A stretch of DNA of 50,534 nucleotides from Synechococcaceae cyanobacterium (GCA_947442825.1 CANEWU010000003.1:1-50534); one strand, 5' to 3'. Shown: positions 28,152 to 38,171, numbered from the stretch's first letter. Translations and numbers: made by a program. Notes: generated by a model from the letters alone, not told the origin.

Positions 28152-29315
28152 ATGGGCGATCCCCCCTTCGGACCGGTGCAGCTGCTGGTGGTCCAGCCCA
28201 CCCCCTTCTGCAACCTCGACTGCGATTACTGCTACCTGCCCGACCGCGGAGACCGCAGCCGCCTGTCGTTCGAGCTGCTGGAGCGGGCCGTGGAGCGGGT
28301 GCTGGAGAGCCCCTGGTTTGCGGGGCCCTTCACCCTGCTCTGGCACGCCGGCGAACCCCTCTCCCTGCCGGTGGCTTACTACGACGAGGCCAGCGACCGC
28401 CTCCAATCCCTGCTGGCCCGCCGCGGCCTGCCGCCCGACACGATCCTGCCCTCGCTGCAGACCAACGCGATCGTGATCAACGAAGCGTGGTGCGACTGCT
28501 TTGAGCGCAACAACATCCACGTGGGCGTCAGCCTCGATGGCCCCGCCTTCCTCCACGACGCCCATCGCCGCACCCGCACCGGCCGCCCCAGCCACGCGGC
28601 GGCGATGCGCGGCATCGGCTGGCTGCAGCGCCGTGGCATCCCCTTCCAGGTGATCTGCGTGCTCACCGCCGAATCGCTTAACCACGCCGAGGCGATGGCC
28701 GCCTTCTTCCTCGAGCACGGCATCAGCGATGTGGGCTTCAACATGGAGGAGACCGAGGGCAGTAACGCCTGCTCCAGCCTCGACGTCGCCGGTGCGGAAC
28801 AACGGGCCCTCGAGGAGCGCTACCGCCAGTTTCTGGAGGTGTTCTGGCGCCACAGCCTCGAGCAGGGCGAGCGGCTGCGCATCCGGGAATTCGAGGGCGT
28901 CACCAGCCTGGCGGCCGGCGGCGGCCGCCTCGCCTGCACCGACATGAACCACCCCTTCGCGATCGTGAACGTGGACGTGAACGGCAACGTCTCCACCTTC
29001 GATCCAGAACTGCTCTCGGTGCCCACCGCCGACTACGGCGCTTTCCACTTCGGCAACGTGCGCACCCACAGCCTCGAAGAGCTGGCCGCCAGCGACACCT
29101 TTCGCCGCGTGCAGAGCGAGATCCAGGCCGGGGTGGACCTCTGCCGCGGCAGCTGTGAGTATTTCGGCCTCTGCGGCGGTGGCGCCGGCAGCAACAAGTA
29201 CTGGGAGCACGGCCGCTTTGACGTCAGCGCCACCCAGCACTGCCGCTACCGCATCCAGCTGGTGGCCGATGTGGTGGTGGCGGGCATGGAGCAGGAGCTG
29301 GGGCTCGCGGCCTGA
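28152..29315 (+). CDS. grrM: Radical SAM/SPASM peptide maturase (GrrM/OscB type, cyclophane-forming)
   Basis: CxxxCxxC motif PTPFCNLDCDYCYLPDR; WHAGEPLSLPVAYYDEA; C-terminal SPASM cysteines (CRGSCEYFGLCGGGAGSNKYWEHG...TQHCRYRIQ). Confidence 0.92.
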   Translation: MGDPPFGPVQLLVVQPTPFCNLDCDYCYLPDRGDRSRLSFELLERAVERVLESPWFAGPFTLLWHAGEPLSLPVAYYDEASDRLQSLLARRGLPPDTILPSLQTNAIVINEAWCDCFERNNIHVGVSLDGPAFLHDAHRRTRTGRPSHAAAMRGIGWLQRRGIPFQVICVLTAESLNHAEAMAAFFLEHGISDVGFNMEETEGSNACSSLDVAGAEQRALEERYRQFLEVFWRHSLEQGERLRIREFEGVTSLAAGGGRLACTDMNHPFAIVNVDVNGNVSTFDPELLSVPTADYGAFHFGNVRTHSLEELAASDTFRRVQSEIQAGVDLCRGSCEYFGLCGGGAGSNKYWEHGRFDVSATQHCRYRIQLVADVVVAGMEQELGLAA

Positions 29316-29399
29316 GCGCCCCACCTCCCGGCGGCGCGACCGCCCAGAGGGATGATCACAGCAGTGCCGCTCCGCGGCTCCCCGGTTGACGCTCCGCCC

Positions 29400-31277
29400 A
29401 TGCTCCGCCTCGCCCACACCCTCGAAGCCCAGCTGCGCGCGGCGATGGAGCGCTCCTTCCCCGAGGCCGCTGCCCTGGCCCGCCAGGCTGGCGCGCCCCT
29501 CGATCCCCAGCTGGTGCCGGCCAGCAAGCCCGAGTTCGGCGACTTCCAGGCCAATGGCGCCCTGCCCCTGGCCAAGCCCCTCGGCCGCAAACCCCGCGAC
29601 ATCGCCACCGCGATCGTGGAGCAGCTGGCGGCTGACCAGGAGTTCGGCCTTCTCTGCCTGGAGCCCCAGATCGCCGGCCCCGGCTTCATCAACCTCACGA
29701 TCCGGCCGGAGCGGCTGGCTGCGGAGCTGGCCGCTCGTCTCGGCGATCCCCGCCTCGGCGTGCCCACCGCGGCGGAGGCGGCCGGCGACGCGGCGGCGGG
29801 CGGCGAGCCCCTGCCGGTGATCGTCGACTTCTCCAGCCCCAACATCGCCAAGGAGATGCACGTGGGGCACCTGCGCTCCACGATCATCGGCGATTCGCTG
29901 GCGCGGGTGCTGGAGTTCCGCGGCCACCCGGTGCTGCGCCTCAACCACGTGGGTGATTGGGGCACCCAGTTCGGCATGTTGATCACCCACCTCAAGCAGG
30001 TGGCCCCCGAAGCGCTCGACACCGCCGATGCCATTGACCTCGGCGATCTGGTGGCCTTCTACCGCCAGGCCAAGCAGCGCTTCGACGACGACCCGGCCTT
30101 CCAGGCGGCCGCCCGCGAGGAGGTGGTGCGGCTCCAGGGCGGCGACCCCCTGTCGCTCAAGGCCTGGCACCTGCTCTGCGACCAGAGCCGCCGCGAGTTC
30201 CAGAAGATCTACGACCGCCTCGCCATCCGCCTGAGCGAACGGGGTGAATCCTTCTACAACCCCTTCCTGGCCGCCGTGGTCGACGACCTGCGGGCGGCCG
30301 GGCTGCTGGTGGTCGACGATGGCGCTGGCTGCGTGTTTCTTGAGGGCGTCAGCGGCAAGGACGGCGCCCCGTTGCCGCTGATCGTGCAGAAGAGCGATGG
30401 CGGCTTCAACTACGCCACCACCGATCTGGCGGCGATCCGTTACCGCCTGGCGACGCCGCCCTTAGGCGATGGCGCCCGCCGGCTGATCTACGTCACCGAT
30501 GCCGGCCAGTCGGCCCACTTCGCCGGGGTGTTCCAGGTGGCCCGCCGTGCCGGCTGGATCGGCGAGGGGGTGCGGGTGGAGCACGTGCCCTTCGGTCTGG
30601 TGCAGGGGGACGACGGCAAGAAACTCAAGACCCGCGCCGGCGACACCGTGCGCCTGCGCGACCTGCTCGATGGGGCGGTGGAGCGGGCCGAGGCCGACCT
30701 GCGCCGCCGCCTGGCCGAGGAGGGCCGCCCGGAGGAGGACAGCTTCATCCAGCACGTGGCCACCACGGTGGGCCTGGCGGCGGTGAAGTATGCCGATCTC
30801 TCCACTAATCGCATCACCAACTATCAGTTCAGCTTCGACCGCATGCTTGCCCTCTCGGGCAATACGGCTCCCTACCTTCTCTATGCGCTGGTGCGCATTG
30901 CCGGCATCGCCCGCCGCGGCGCTGCCCAGGGCGAGGGGTTGGGCGACGGGTTGGCCGGTGGGCTGGCCGGCGGCGGTGGGGCGACGGCCTACCCCGATCC
31001 GCTTGTGTTCACGGAGCCGCAGGAATGGGCCCTGGCCCGTGAGCTGCTGAAGTTCGATGCTGTGATCGCTGAGGTGGAGGAGGAGCTGCTGCCCAACCGG
31101 CTGTGCAGCTACCTCTTTGAGCTCAGCCAGGTATTCAACCGCTTCTACGACCAGGTGCCCGTGCTGCGGGCCGAGGAGCCGGCCCGCGGCTCCCGCCTCG
31201 CCCTCTGCCGCCTCTGCGCCGACACCCTGGGCCTGGGGCTGGGGCTTCTCGGCATCGAAACCCTGGAGCGGATGTAA
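29400..31277 (+). CDS. argS: Arginyl-tRNA synthetase
   Basis: [32 protein letters not shown] (HIGH-type motif), [14 protein letters not shown], terminal ETLERM. Confidence 0.97.
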   Translation: MLRLAHTLEAQLRAAMERSFPEAAALARQAGAPLDPQLVPASKPEFGDFQANGALPLAKPLGRKPRDIATAIVEQLAADQEFGLLCLEPQIAGPGFINLTIRPERLAAELAARLGDPRLGVPTAAEAAGDAAAGGEPLPVIVDFSSPNIAKEMHVGHLRSTIIGDSLARVLEFRGHPVLRLNHVGDWGTQFGMLITHLKQVAPEALDTADAIDLGDLVAFYRQAKQRFDDDPAFQAAAREEVVRLQGGDPLSLKAWHLLCDQSRREFQKIYDRLAIRLSERGESFYNPFLAAVVDDLRAAGLLVVDDGAGCVFLEGVSGKDGAPLPLIVQKSDGGFNYATTDLAAIRYRLATPPLGDGARRLIYVTDAGQSAHFAGVFQVARRAGWIGEGVRVEHVPFGLVQGDDGKKLKTRAGDTVRLRDLLDGAVERAEADLRRRLAEEGRPEEDSFIQHVATTVGLAAVKYADLSTNRITNYQFSFDRMLALSGNTAPYLLYALVRIAGIARRGAAQGEGLGDGLAGGLAGGGGATAYPDPLVFTEPQEWALARELLKFDAVIAEVEEELLPNRLCSYLFELSQVFNRFYDQVPVLRAEEPARGSRLALCRLCADTLGLGLGLLGIETLERM

Positions 31278-31314
31278 GCGGCAGCCCCTCCCAGGATTCG
31301 GGAGGGGCTGCCGC
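31278..31314. terminator. Strong bidirectional hairpin
   Basis: GCGGCAGCCCCTCCC-aggattc-GGGAGGGGCTGCCGC: perfect 15-bp stem, 7-nt loop, immediately after the argS stop and just before the convergent gene's stop. Confidence 0.85.
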
Positions 31315-31317
31315 GGA

Positions 31318-32709
31318 TCAGCGAGGGGGGCCGATGACGGAATCGCCGTTGAAATCCTGCTGGAAGCCGGTTTCAAGCGCCCAGGCCTGCGGGCTGCTGC
31401 TATCGATCAGGGGGGAGGAGGTTGTCCAGGTCCAGGTGCTGTCCAGCGCCCAGACATTGAGCTGGTTGGTGGGGCTGTAGCGCCAGACAATGCTGTTGGT
31501 GCCGGCAATGTTTTCGGCGGCGAGCATGCACCATTCGCTGGTGGGGTTCCCCACTCCTGCCCCCCAGGGTGAGGAGACGATCTGGCGGATGCCGCCGGCG
31601 CTCTGCACGAAGGCGCGGTCATCGCCCCGCCGCAGCAGGGTGGTGTTGCCCAGGCTTTCCACGCTGCTGAAGGGTGCGCCGATGATCGTGTCGTTGGTGA
31701 GATCCACCTGGAAATCATTCTCGAGGTCCCAGGCCTGGGGGCCGGTGCGATCGATCAGGGGGGAGGAGGACTGCCAGTTCCAGTTGGCATCGAGGTTCCA
31801 GACATGCACCTGACGGGTGGGCCGGTAGCGCCAGAGGATCTGGTTGGTGCCGCGGACGGTTTCCGCGGCCAGCATCCGCCAGTCGCTGGTATTGGTGCCC
31901 GCATCCGCGCCCCAGGGGGAGGAGACGGCCTGGAGGGCGCCACCGCCGCTGCTCACGAAGGCGCGGCCGTCGGCGCGCCGCAGCAGGCTGGCATTGCCCA
32001 CACTCTCCACCGACGTGAGGGGGGCGCCGATGATCGCATCGGCATTGAGATCGAGTCGGAAGCCGGTTTCGATGTCCCAGATCTGGGGGCTGCTGCGAGG
32101 GATCTGCGGAGAGGAAGAGAGCCAGCTCCAGTTGGCGTCGAGGTTCCAGAGATGGAGTTGGTCGGTGGGGGCGTGCAGCCAGAGAATTTGGTTGGTGCCC
32201 GTGATGGTTTCGGCAGCGAGCATCCGCCATTCGCTGGTGGCGGAGCCCACATTGGCGCCCCAGGGGGAGGAGACGATCTGGCGGATGCCGCCCGCGCTCT
32301 GCACGAAGGCGCGGTCATCCCCCCGGCGCAGCAGGGTGGTGTTGCCCAGGCTTTCCACCGTGCTGAAGGGTGCGCCGATGGTCGTGTCGTTGTTGAGATC
32401 GAGTTGGAAGCCGGTTTCGATATCCCAGGTCTGGGGGCTGGTGCGATCGATCAGGAGGGAGGAGGATTGCCAGTTCCAGTTGGCATCCAGGTTCCAGAGG
32501 TGAATCTGGCGGGTGGGTTTGTAGCGCCAGAGGATCTGATTGGTGCCGTTGATGGTTTCGGCGGCGAGCATCTTCCAGTCGTCGGCGGCGGCGCCCACCT
32601 TGGTGCTCCAGGGAGCGGTGACCATCCGGGTGACACCGCCGCTGCGCACGAAGGCTTGGTCATCGCTGCGGCGCAGCAGAGAGGCGTTGCCCTGGGTTTC
32701 GACAGCCTG
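31318..32709 (-). repeat. Four tandem repeats of about 348 bp (116 aa)
   Basis: The segment gcggatgccgcc..gctctgcacgaaggcgcggtcatc..agcagggtggtgttgcccaggctttccac recurs 696 bp apart (31585 and 32281) with related copies between and beyond. Confidence 0.85.
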
Positions 32710-33834
32710 ATCGTCGTTGAGGATCCAGTTCGTCACCGCCGCGCTGGTGCCCACCGTGTAGCCCGTGCCCGCCTGCAGGCTGAGGATGACGCTCTCGTTC
32801 TCCTCCGGGTCGGCGTCGACCAGGGGGTCGACCACCAGCGTGACAGTGTTGGATCCGGCGGCGAACGACACCAGCATGCTGGTGAGGGGGCCGGCGGCGG
32901 CGCTGGGAATCGTGTAGTCGCTGCCCATCCCCGCCGTGCCGCCGATGCCAACCCGCACACTCAGGGGGTTGGTGGTGGCGCCGCTGCGCAGGAAGCTGAA
33001 GGCCAGGGTGCCGCTGCCGTCCTCGAGGCTGCCGGCCGTCGGGGTGGTGCTTAGCGTGATGACAGGCAGGACGGCGTTGGGGTCAGTGAGGCTGATCGGC
33101 AGGACAGTGAGGTTGTTGGCTTCGCTGATTTCTCCCTGGACCTGCCCCGGATCACTGCGAAAGAGCAGGTAATAGGTGCCCTGGCGGAACAGGGCCCTCG
33201 GCACGGTGGCCGCCACGGTGCGGGAGTAGCTCTGGCCCACCGCCAATGGGATGGGGTTGGAGACCACGCTGAAGGCGAGCTCCCGGTCCCTTGCGTCGAA
33301 GATTTCGTCGTCGGAGAGATAAACGTCGTCGTACCAGCTGGCGATGGCGGCTGCCGTGCCGTCGTTGCGTACCGTCCAGGAGAGGGTGATGCTCTCACCA
33401 AAGCGGGCGCTGGTCGGTGCCGTGGCGGCCACGATGGCCAGATCCGGTCCGTCGAGATTGATGGTGATCGGCAGCGAGAAGAGGTTGTTGTCGCCCCGGC
33501 TTTCCTCGATGTCGGCGAAGGGGTTGGTACGGAAGAACAGGGTGTATTGCCCGGCGGCAGGGATGCTCGGCAGCTGAATCGTTTCCCTGCGGATCAAGCT
33601 GGTACCCGGCTGGAGCGGATCGCCATTGCCGCGGTCGTAGCTGCCGATCCAGATATCACCCGTGGAGAAGATATTGTCCGTAGATAGATAGATTTCGTCT
33701 GTCCAGAAGCCGAACGCAGCCAGGGTGCCCACATTGGCCACCGTCCAGGAAATCTGAATCGGGCGGCCGACGCCGGAAGGGGAAGGAACGGTGGCACCCG
33801 TAATCGTCAGATCGGGCAAGTCGGGCAGAAACAT
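31318..33834 (-). CDS. Large secreted-type protein: two CARDB domains, Calx-beta-like domain, four Trp-rich repeats with DxNxDxxIG loops
   Basis: PDLTITGATVPSPSGVGRPIQISWTVANVGT.. and PDLAIVAATAPTSARFGESITLSWTVRNDGT.. (CARDB); GSLEDGSGTLAFSFLRSG...PEENESVILSLQ; repeats VESLGNTTLLRRGDDRAFVQ...LAAETI.GTNQILW...WNLDANWNW...DLNNDTTIGAP. Confidence 0.85.
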   Translation of the reverse strand: MFLPDLPDLTITGATVPSPSGVGRPIQISWTVANVGTLAAFGFWTDEIYLSTDNIFSTGDIWIGSYDRGNGDPLQPGTSLIRRETIQLPSIPAAGQYTLFFRTNPFADIEESRGDNNLFSLPITINLDGPDLAIVAATAPTSARFGESITLSWTVRNDGTAAAIASWYDDVYLSDDEIFDARDRELAFSVVSNPIPLAVGQSYSRTVAATVPRALFRQGTYYLLFRSDPGQVQGEISEANNLTVLPISLTDPNAVLPVITLSTTPTAGSLEDGSGTLAFSFLRSGATTNPLSVRVGIGGTAGMGSDYTIPSAAAGPLTSMLVSFAAGSNTVTLVVDPLVDADPEENESVILSLQAGTGYTVGTSAAVTNWILNDDQAVETQGNASLLRRSDDQAFVRSGGVTRMVTAPWSTKVGAAADDWKMLAAETINGTNQILWRYKPTRQIHLWNLDANWNWQSSSLLIDRTSPQTWDIETGFQLDLNNDTTIGAPFSTVESLGNTTLLRRGDDRAFVQSAGGIRQIVSSPWGANVGSATSEWRMLAAETITGTNQILWLHAPTDQLHLWNLDANWSWLSSSPQIPRSSPQIWDIETGFRLDLNADAIIGAPLTSVESVGNASLLRRADGRAFVSSGGGALQAVSSPWGADAGTNTSDWRMLAAETVRGTNQILWRYRPTRQVHVWNLDANWNWQSSSPLIDRTGPQAWDLENDFQVDLTNDTIIGAPFSSVESLGNTTLLRRGDDRAFVQSAGGIRQIVSSPWGAGVGNPTSEWCMLAAENIAGTNSIVWRYSPTNQLNVWALDSTWTWTTSSPLIDSSSPQAWALETGFQQDFNGDSVIGPPR

Positions 33835-34222
33835 GGTCGGTGGCAACAGGAAGGAGTGAAGTCGGCGCGTTGTCCCGTCGATTCGGGGCTCGCAGGGTAA
33901 GACCTATCCGCAGGCTTGGGGGGCGGAGGGATGCCTCAGCGTGCTGTGTGATGGAGGGTGGGGAAACAGAGAGATGTGCAGGCCGCAAAAGGCACGCACC
34001 CAGGGGCGTCCTGATGGATAGGGTGGCGTGTTGTTGAGGAGCTTTTGGCTCCGCCGGTAAGGCAACGCTACCCCGTTTCTTGCCCCTTACTTGGATGTCG
34101 CTGTTGGTAGCGATCTCCGCACCCGGGGCCCAGAAGACCGGCCTGCCAGCCCCCCATCCCCGTCCGCCCGCCTGCCCACGGCGGCCTGTCTACGCTGCTG
34201 CGGAAGGTCGTTTGCGCCTTTC

Positions 34223-35374
34223 GTGACCCATCCCCAGGCCCATTCCGCCCCGCCAGCCGGCTCCGCCCCGCCGCCGGCCCGCCCCGAGGTGGAGACCCTG
34301 CAGGCCTACAGCGCCCCCCTGGAGGGCCGGCGCGGTCTGTTGCGGTTGGATTTCAACGAGAACACGGTCGGCCCTAGCCCGAAAGTGGTAGCGGCGATCC
34401 GCACCATCGCCGCCGAGGAGTACGCGATCTACCCCGAGTACGACGGCCTGCGGGAGGCGGTGATCGCCTCCCTCGGAGGGCCGGCCAGCGGTCTCACCCC
34501 CGCCCAGGTGGGCCTTTTCAACGGTGTGGATGCGGCCCTGCACGCCTGTTTCCATGCCTATGGCGCCGCGGGAGAGCGGCTGCTCACCACCAGCCCCACC
34601 TTCGGCTATTACACGCCGTGCGCCCGCATGCAGGGGATGGCCATCGAGGCGATCCCCCACCTCCTGCCGGGATTCCTCTTCCCCTTCGACGAAATCCGCG
34701 CCGCCCTGCGCGATCGAGCCCCCCGCCTGCTGTTGCTCTGCAACCCCAACAACCCCACCGGCACCCGCCTTGCGGCGCCGCGGGTGCTGGAGCTGGCGGC
34801 CTCAGCCCCCGACACCTTGGTGGTGGTGGATGAGCTCTACGAGGCCTTCACCGGTGACAGCGTGCTGCCGCCCCTGATCGCTGCGGCCGGCGGCCGTGAC
34901 CCCTTCGCCGCCCACCCCAACCTCTTGGTGCTCCGCTCCCTCTCCAAGACCGCCGGCATCGCCGGCTTGCGCATTGGCTTTGCCCTCGGGTCGGCCGCCC
35001 TCGTCGATCGGGTGAGCCGGGTCACCGGGCCCTATGACGTGAACAGCTTCGCCGTGGCCGCCGCCCGTGCCGCCCTCGCCGATGCCGCCTACGTGGACGC
35101 GTACGTGGCTGAGGTGCTGGCGGCCCGGGAGGCCCTGGTGCGCCAGCTGCGACAGGCGGGCGTGCGCCATCACGTGGACGGGGGCAACTATCTGCTGCTC
35201 TGGCCCCAGCAGGAGCCCGGCCTGGTGGAGCAACGGCTGCGGCAGGAGGCCGGCATCCTGGTGCGCTCGATGGCCGGCAAACCCCAGATCGACGGCAGCC
35301 TGCGGGTGAGCCTCGGCACCCGTGCCCAGATGGAGCGCTTCTGGCAGGCCTGGCGTGCCGTGGAAGGGCTCTGA
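34223..35374 (+). CDS. Class I/II PLP aminotransferase, histidinol-phosphate aminotransferase-like
   Basis: LLRLDFNENTVGPSPKVVAAI; YPEYDGLREAVIASLGG; LCNPNNPTGTRL; VVVDELYEAFTG; RSLSKTAGIAGLRIGFALG. Start set to GTG 34223. Confidence 0.85.
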   Translation: MTHPQAHSAPPAGSAPPPARPEVETLQAYSAPLEGRRGLLRLDFNENTVGPSPKVVAAIRTIAAEEYAIYPEYDGLREAVIASLGGPASGLTPAQVGLFNGVDAALHACFHAYGAAGERLLTTSPTFGYYTPCARMQGMAIEAIPHLLPGFLFPFDEIRAALRDRAPRLLLLCNPNNPTGTRLAAPRVLELAASAPDTLVVVDELYEAFTGDSVLPPLIAAAGGRDPFAAHPNLLVLRSLSKTAGIAGLRIGFALGSAALVDRVSRVTGPYDVNSFAVAAARAALADAAYVDAYVAEVLAAREALVRQLRQAGVRHHVDGGNYLLLWPQQEPGLVEQRLRQEAGILVRSMAGKPQIDGSLRVSLGTRAQMERFWQAWRAVEGL

Positions 35375-35396
35375 TCCCTGGGGCCTCGGGGGATCA
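35372..35396. terminator. Hairpin containing both convergent stop codons
   Basis: TGATCCC-tggggcctcgg-GGGATCA; 7-bp stem whose ends are the TGA stops of the two convergent genes. Confidence 0.45.
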
Positions 35397-36170
35397 GCGC
35401 ATCAGTTCGATCACCGTGGTGTCGCCCAGGGGCGGGGTGAGGCTGAGGCTGCGACCTGGCTGGTTCACCTTCGTGCCGGCCATCGCGTCGAGGAAGGGTT
35501 GGGCCCCGCCCTGGTCGCAGCCGGCGGAGGCACGGCCCCCGTACTGCACCGGAATCACGCGCCGGGGCTGGAGCTCCCGAACCACCTCAGCGGCTTCGCT
35601 GCCGCTGTACACCTTCGCGCCGCCGCCCACCCCGACGATCAGCACGTCGGGGCGGCCAAGAAGCACGCGGTCGGAGGGGCTCAGGCGACCGGCGGTGCCC
35701 CCGAGGTGGGCGAACTCGAGGCCGCCCTGCTGCCAGCGCCACACGGTGGAGAGCCCGAAGCGCTTGCCGCCGAAACGGTCGTGCGGCAGGGAGATGCCTT
35801 CGAAGCGCAGGCCGGCCACCCGGTAGGAGCCTGGCTTTACCAGCAGGCGGCCGCTGGCCACCGGGGCCCCCTCATCCTTCAGACGGCTGCTGGCCAGGAT
35901 CACATCGGCGCTGACGCGCGGTTCGCTCAGCCCTGCGGCGCAGCCCACCGCCTGGAAGGGGTTGAGCAGCACGGTGGCGCCACCCCCGCGGATCAGTAGG
36001 GCGCTGTGGCCGTAGCTGGTGATCGTGACGCCGCCCCCGGCGGCGCTGGCCGCGGCTGGCGCCACGGTGGTGGCCAGGGCCAGGGAAGTGGCCATGGCCA
36101 GGGCCGGGGTTGCCGCGGCGGCACCAAGGCGGTGGGGCCGGATCCGGAGGGCAACGCGACCAGCGAACAT
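35394..36170 (-). CDS. MBL-fold metallo-hydrolase-like protein with signal peptide
   Basis: MATSLALATTVAPAAASAAGGGVTITSYGHSALLIRGGGATVLLNPF...LPHDRFGG...DVLIVGVGGG...PVQYGGRAS; start trimmed from 36644. Confidence 0.7.
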   Translation of the reverse strand: MFAGRVALRIRPHRLGAAAATPALAMATSLALATTVAPAAASAAGGGVTITSYGHSALLIRGGGATVLLNPFQAVGCAAGLSEPRVSADVILASSRLKDEGAPVASGRLLVKPGSYRVAGLRFEGISLPHDRFGGKRFGLSTVWRWQQGGLEFAHLGGTAGRLSPSDRVLLGRPDVLIVGVGGGAKVYSGSEAAEVVRELQPRRVIPVQYGGRASAGCDQGGAQPFLDAMAGTKVNQPGRSLSLTPPLGDTTVIELMR

Positions 36171-36214
36171 GGCGGAGGGTGGACCGCGACGGCCCCGGCG
36201 ATGGCGCGAAGCTA

Positions 36215-36844
36215 TCACCGGTCCCCGGCATCGCCAGCGCCTGCCACCGGCCGCGCCTCCGCGTCTTGGAGGAAGTTGGCCAGGAGCCGGTGGCCGCTCT
36301 CGGTGAGCACGCTCTCCGGATGGAACTGCACCCCCTGCAGGTGGGGATACTGGCGGTGGCGCAATCCCATGATCGTGCCGTCCTCTAGCCAAGCGGTGAT
36401 CTCCAGGCACTCCGGCAGGCTCTCCCGCTCGGCGATCAGGCTGTGGTATCGGGTGGCGGTGAGCGGTTCGGGCAGGCCCGCGAAGACCCCCTGGCCGGCG
36501 TGGTGCACCGGCGAGGTCTTGCCGTGCATCAGCTCCCGCGCCCGCACCACCTTGCCGCCGAACACCTGGGCCAGGCACTGATGGCCGAGGCACACCCCGA
36601 GGATGGGCACCTGGGGTCCCAACTCCCGCAGCACCTCCTGACACACCCCGGCCTGATCCGGGTCCCCCGGGCCGGGGGAGATCAGGATTGCTGCCGGCTC
36701 CAGGGCGCGGATCTCGGCGAGGCTGAGGGCGTCGTTGCGCACCACCTGCAGATCCCGCGCCAGGGGGTGGTCTGCCGCCAGCTCGCCCAGGTATTGCACG
36801 AGGTTGAAGGTGAAGCTGTCGTAGTTGTCGAGAACCAGGAGCAT
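36215..36844 (-). CDS. trpG: Anthranilate/aminodeoxychorismate synthase glutaminase component
   Basis: [67 protein letters not shown]. Confidence 0.94.
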   Translation of the reverse strand: MLLVLDNYDSFTFNLVQYLGELAADHPLARDLQVVRNDALSLAEIRALEPAAILISPGPGDPDQAGVCQEVLRELGPQVPILGVCLGHQCLAQVFGGKVVRARELMHGKTSPVHHAGQGVFAGLPEPLTATRYHSLIAERESLPECLEITAWLEDGTIMGLRHRQYPHLQGVQFHPESVLTESGHRLLANFLQDAEARPVAGAGDAGDR

Positions 36845-36860
36845 GGGGCGAGCGGACGGG

Positions 36861-37328
36861 TCAGAAGCCGATCTTCTGGAACAGGGGGGGGAGAAGGAGC
36901 AGCAGGGCGATCAGCATCGAGGAGAGGGCCGCCACAAGCACGGCGGCGGCGGCGCAATCCTTGGCGATGCGGGCCAGGGGGTGGTACTGGCGGCCGATCG
37001 CCAGGTCGACCACGGCCTCGGTGGCGGTGTTGAGCAGCTCCAGCACCAGCACCGCCGCCACCGTGAGCACGAGCACCGCCAGGCGATCCACGCTCAGCTG
37101 CAGCCAGAGGCCGAGGCCGAACACCATCACCCCGGTGACCACGTGGATGCGGAAGTTGCGCTGGCTGGCAAAGCCATAGGCCAGACCCTGGGCGGCGTAG
37201 CGAAAACTGGCGGGCAGGTCTCCCGCCACCCGCCAGGCCCCCACCCGCAGCCGGCGGCCGCGGCGATGCACATCAACGATGGGACGCAGCGGGGGCGGAT
37301 CCTCAGGAACCAGCTTGGGCGTTGCCAT
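36861..37328 (-). CDS. dgkA: Diacylglycerol kinase (DgkA family)
   Basis: [77 protein letters not shown]. Confidence 0.93.
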   Translation of the reverse strand: MATPKLVPEDPPPLRPIVDVHRRGRRLRVGAWRVAGDLPASFRYAAQGLAYGFASQRNFRIHVVTGVMVFGLGLWLQLSVDRLAVLVLTVAAVLVLELLNTATEAVVDLAIGRQYHPLARIAKDCAAAAVLVAALSSMLIALLLLLPPLFQKIGF

Positions 37329-37920
37329 CGACTGTGTGTCCGGCCAGCGGCACCCTAACCCCATCTGCCGGGGGGAAACCCCCGTTGTGGCCTAGTAAGA
37401 GCCGCTCCTGTCGGGCCAGCATCGCCGCCAGCGCCGGTTCGTTGGGGTGGTCCCAGCCGAGCAGGTGGAGCAGGCCGTGGCTGGCGAGAAAGCGCAGCTC
37501 GCGCTCCAGCGGATGGCCGTGTTCGTCGGCCTGCCGGGCGGCGGTTTCCAAAGAAACAATGATGTCGCCGAGCTCGAGCGAAGCATCCGCCTCCCCATCC
37601 CCGCCGGCCGGGGGCAAGGGGGGAGCTCCCTCCTGGGCGGCGAAGGCGAGCACGTCGGTGGGGCCGGAGCGGCCGCGCCAGCTTTGGTTGAGCGCGGCGA
37701 TGGCGTCGTCGCCGCCGATCTGCAGGCTCAGGCTGTAGCCCCCGGAACGCAACGTCTGCGGCAGTTCGTCGGCCAGCTCCGCCAACCAGCGGCGAAAGAG
37801 GGCGGTCCACCGGGCTTCGGCACCCTCCGCACAGGCCAGGCCAGCGGCGGCGGCCCGTAGGGCCGGGGCAAGGGATTCGTCGATCTCGACGACCAGATCC
37901 AGCTCCGGAGCGGCGTTCAT
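37303..37920 (-). CDS. ybeY: Endoribonuclease YbeY
   Basis: LNQSWRGRSGPTDVLAF; LGDIIVSLETAARQADEHGHPLERELRFLASHGLLHLLGWDHP. Confidence 0.94.
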   Translation of the reverse strand: MNAAPELDLVVEIDESLAPALRAAAAGLACAEGAEARWTALFRRWLAELADELPQTLRSGGYSLSLQIGGDDAIAALNQSWRGRSGPTDVLAFAAQEGAPPLPPAGGDGEADASLELGDIIVSLETAARQADEHGHPLERELRFLASHGLLHLLGWDHPNEPALAAMLARQERLLLGHNGGFPPADGVRVPLAGHTVDGNAQAGS

Positions 37921-38171
37921 CCCGGCAGCTGGGGCCGTCCCAGCCAGGCGATCAACACGAGGAAGGAGGTGAGCCCAAGGGCGGTCAGGCCGAAGTGGAG
38001 CAGGCTCTGGCGCCCCTTGCGCACCATGTTGCGCATGGCGAGCTTGATGAAGCTCGATCGGGGTGGCGCAGCGGCGGCCCCGGGGGGAGCGGAGGGGGAG
38101 GAGGAAGAGGCTTCGAGGTCCGCCGACATGGCCGCCCGTGACAGGGGATCAGGTGACGTCACGGTACTCAC
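37917..38171 (-). CDS. DUF3285 small membrane protein
   Basis: SSFIKLAMRNMVRKGRQSLLHFGLTALGLTSFLVLIAWLGRP; upstream of ybeY in the same orientation. Confidence 0.75.
   Translation of the reverse strand: MSTVTSPDPLSRAAMSADLEASSSSPSAPPGAAAAPPRSSFIKLAMRNMVRKGRQSLLHFGLTALGLTSFLVLIAWLGRPQLPG

Noticed and set aside
31318-32709. Non-coding repeat array / possible CRISPR or mobile repeat
   Set aside because: 348-bp units are in-frame protein repeats within one ORF; no unique spacers or cas genes.
33847-34222. Possible regulatory RNA in the gap between the CARDB gene and the HisC-like gene
   Set aside because: Some short inverted matches only (ggta..tacc); no recognisable riboswitch or sRNA consensus by eye.
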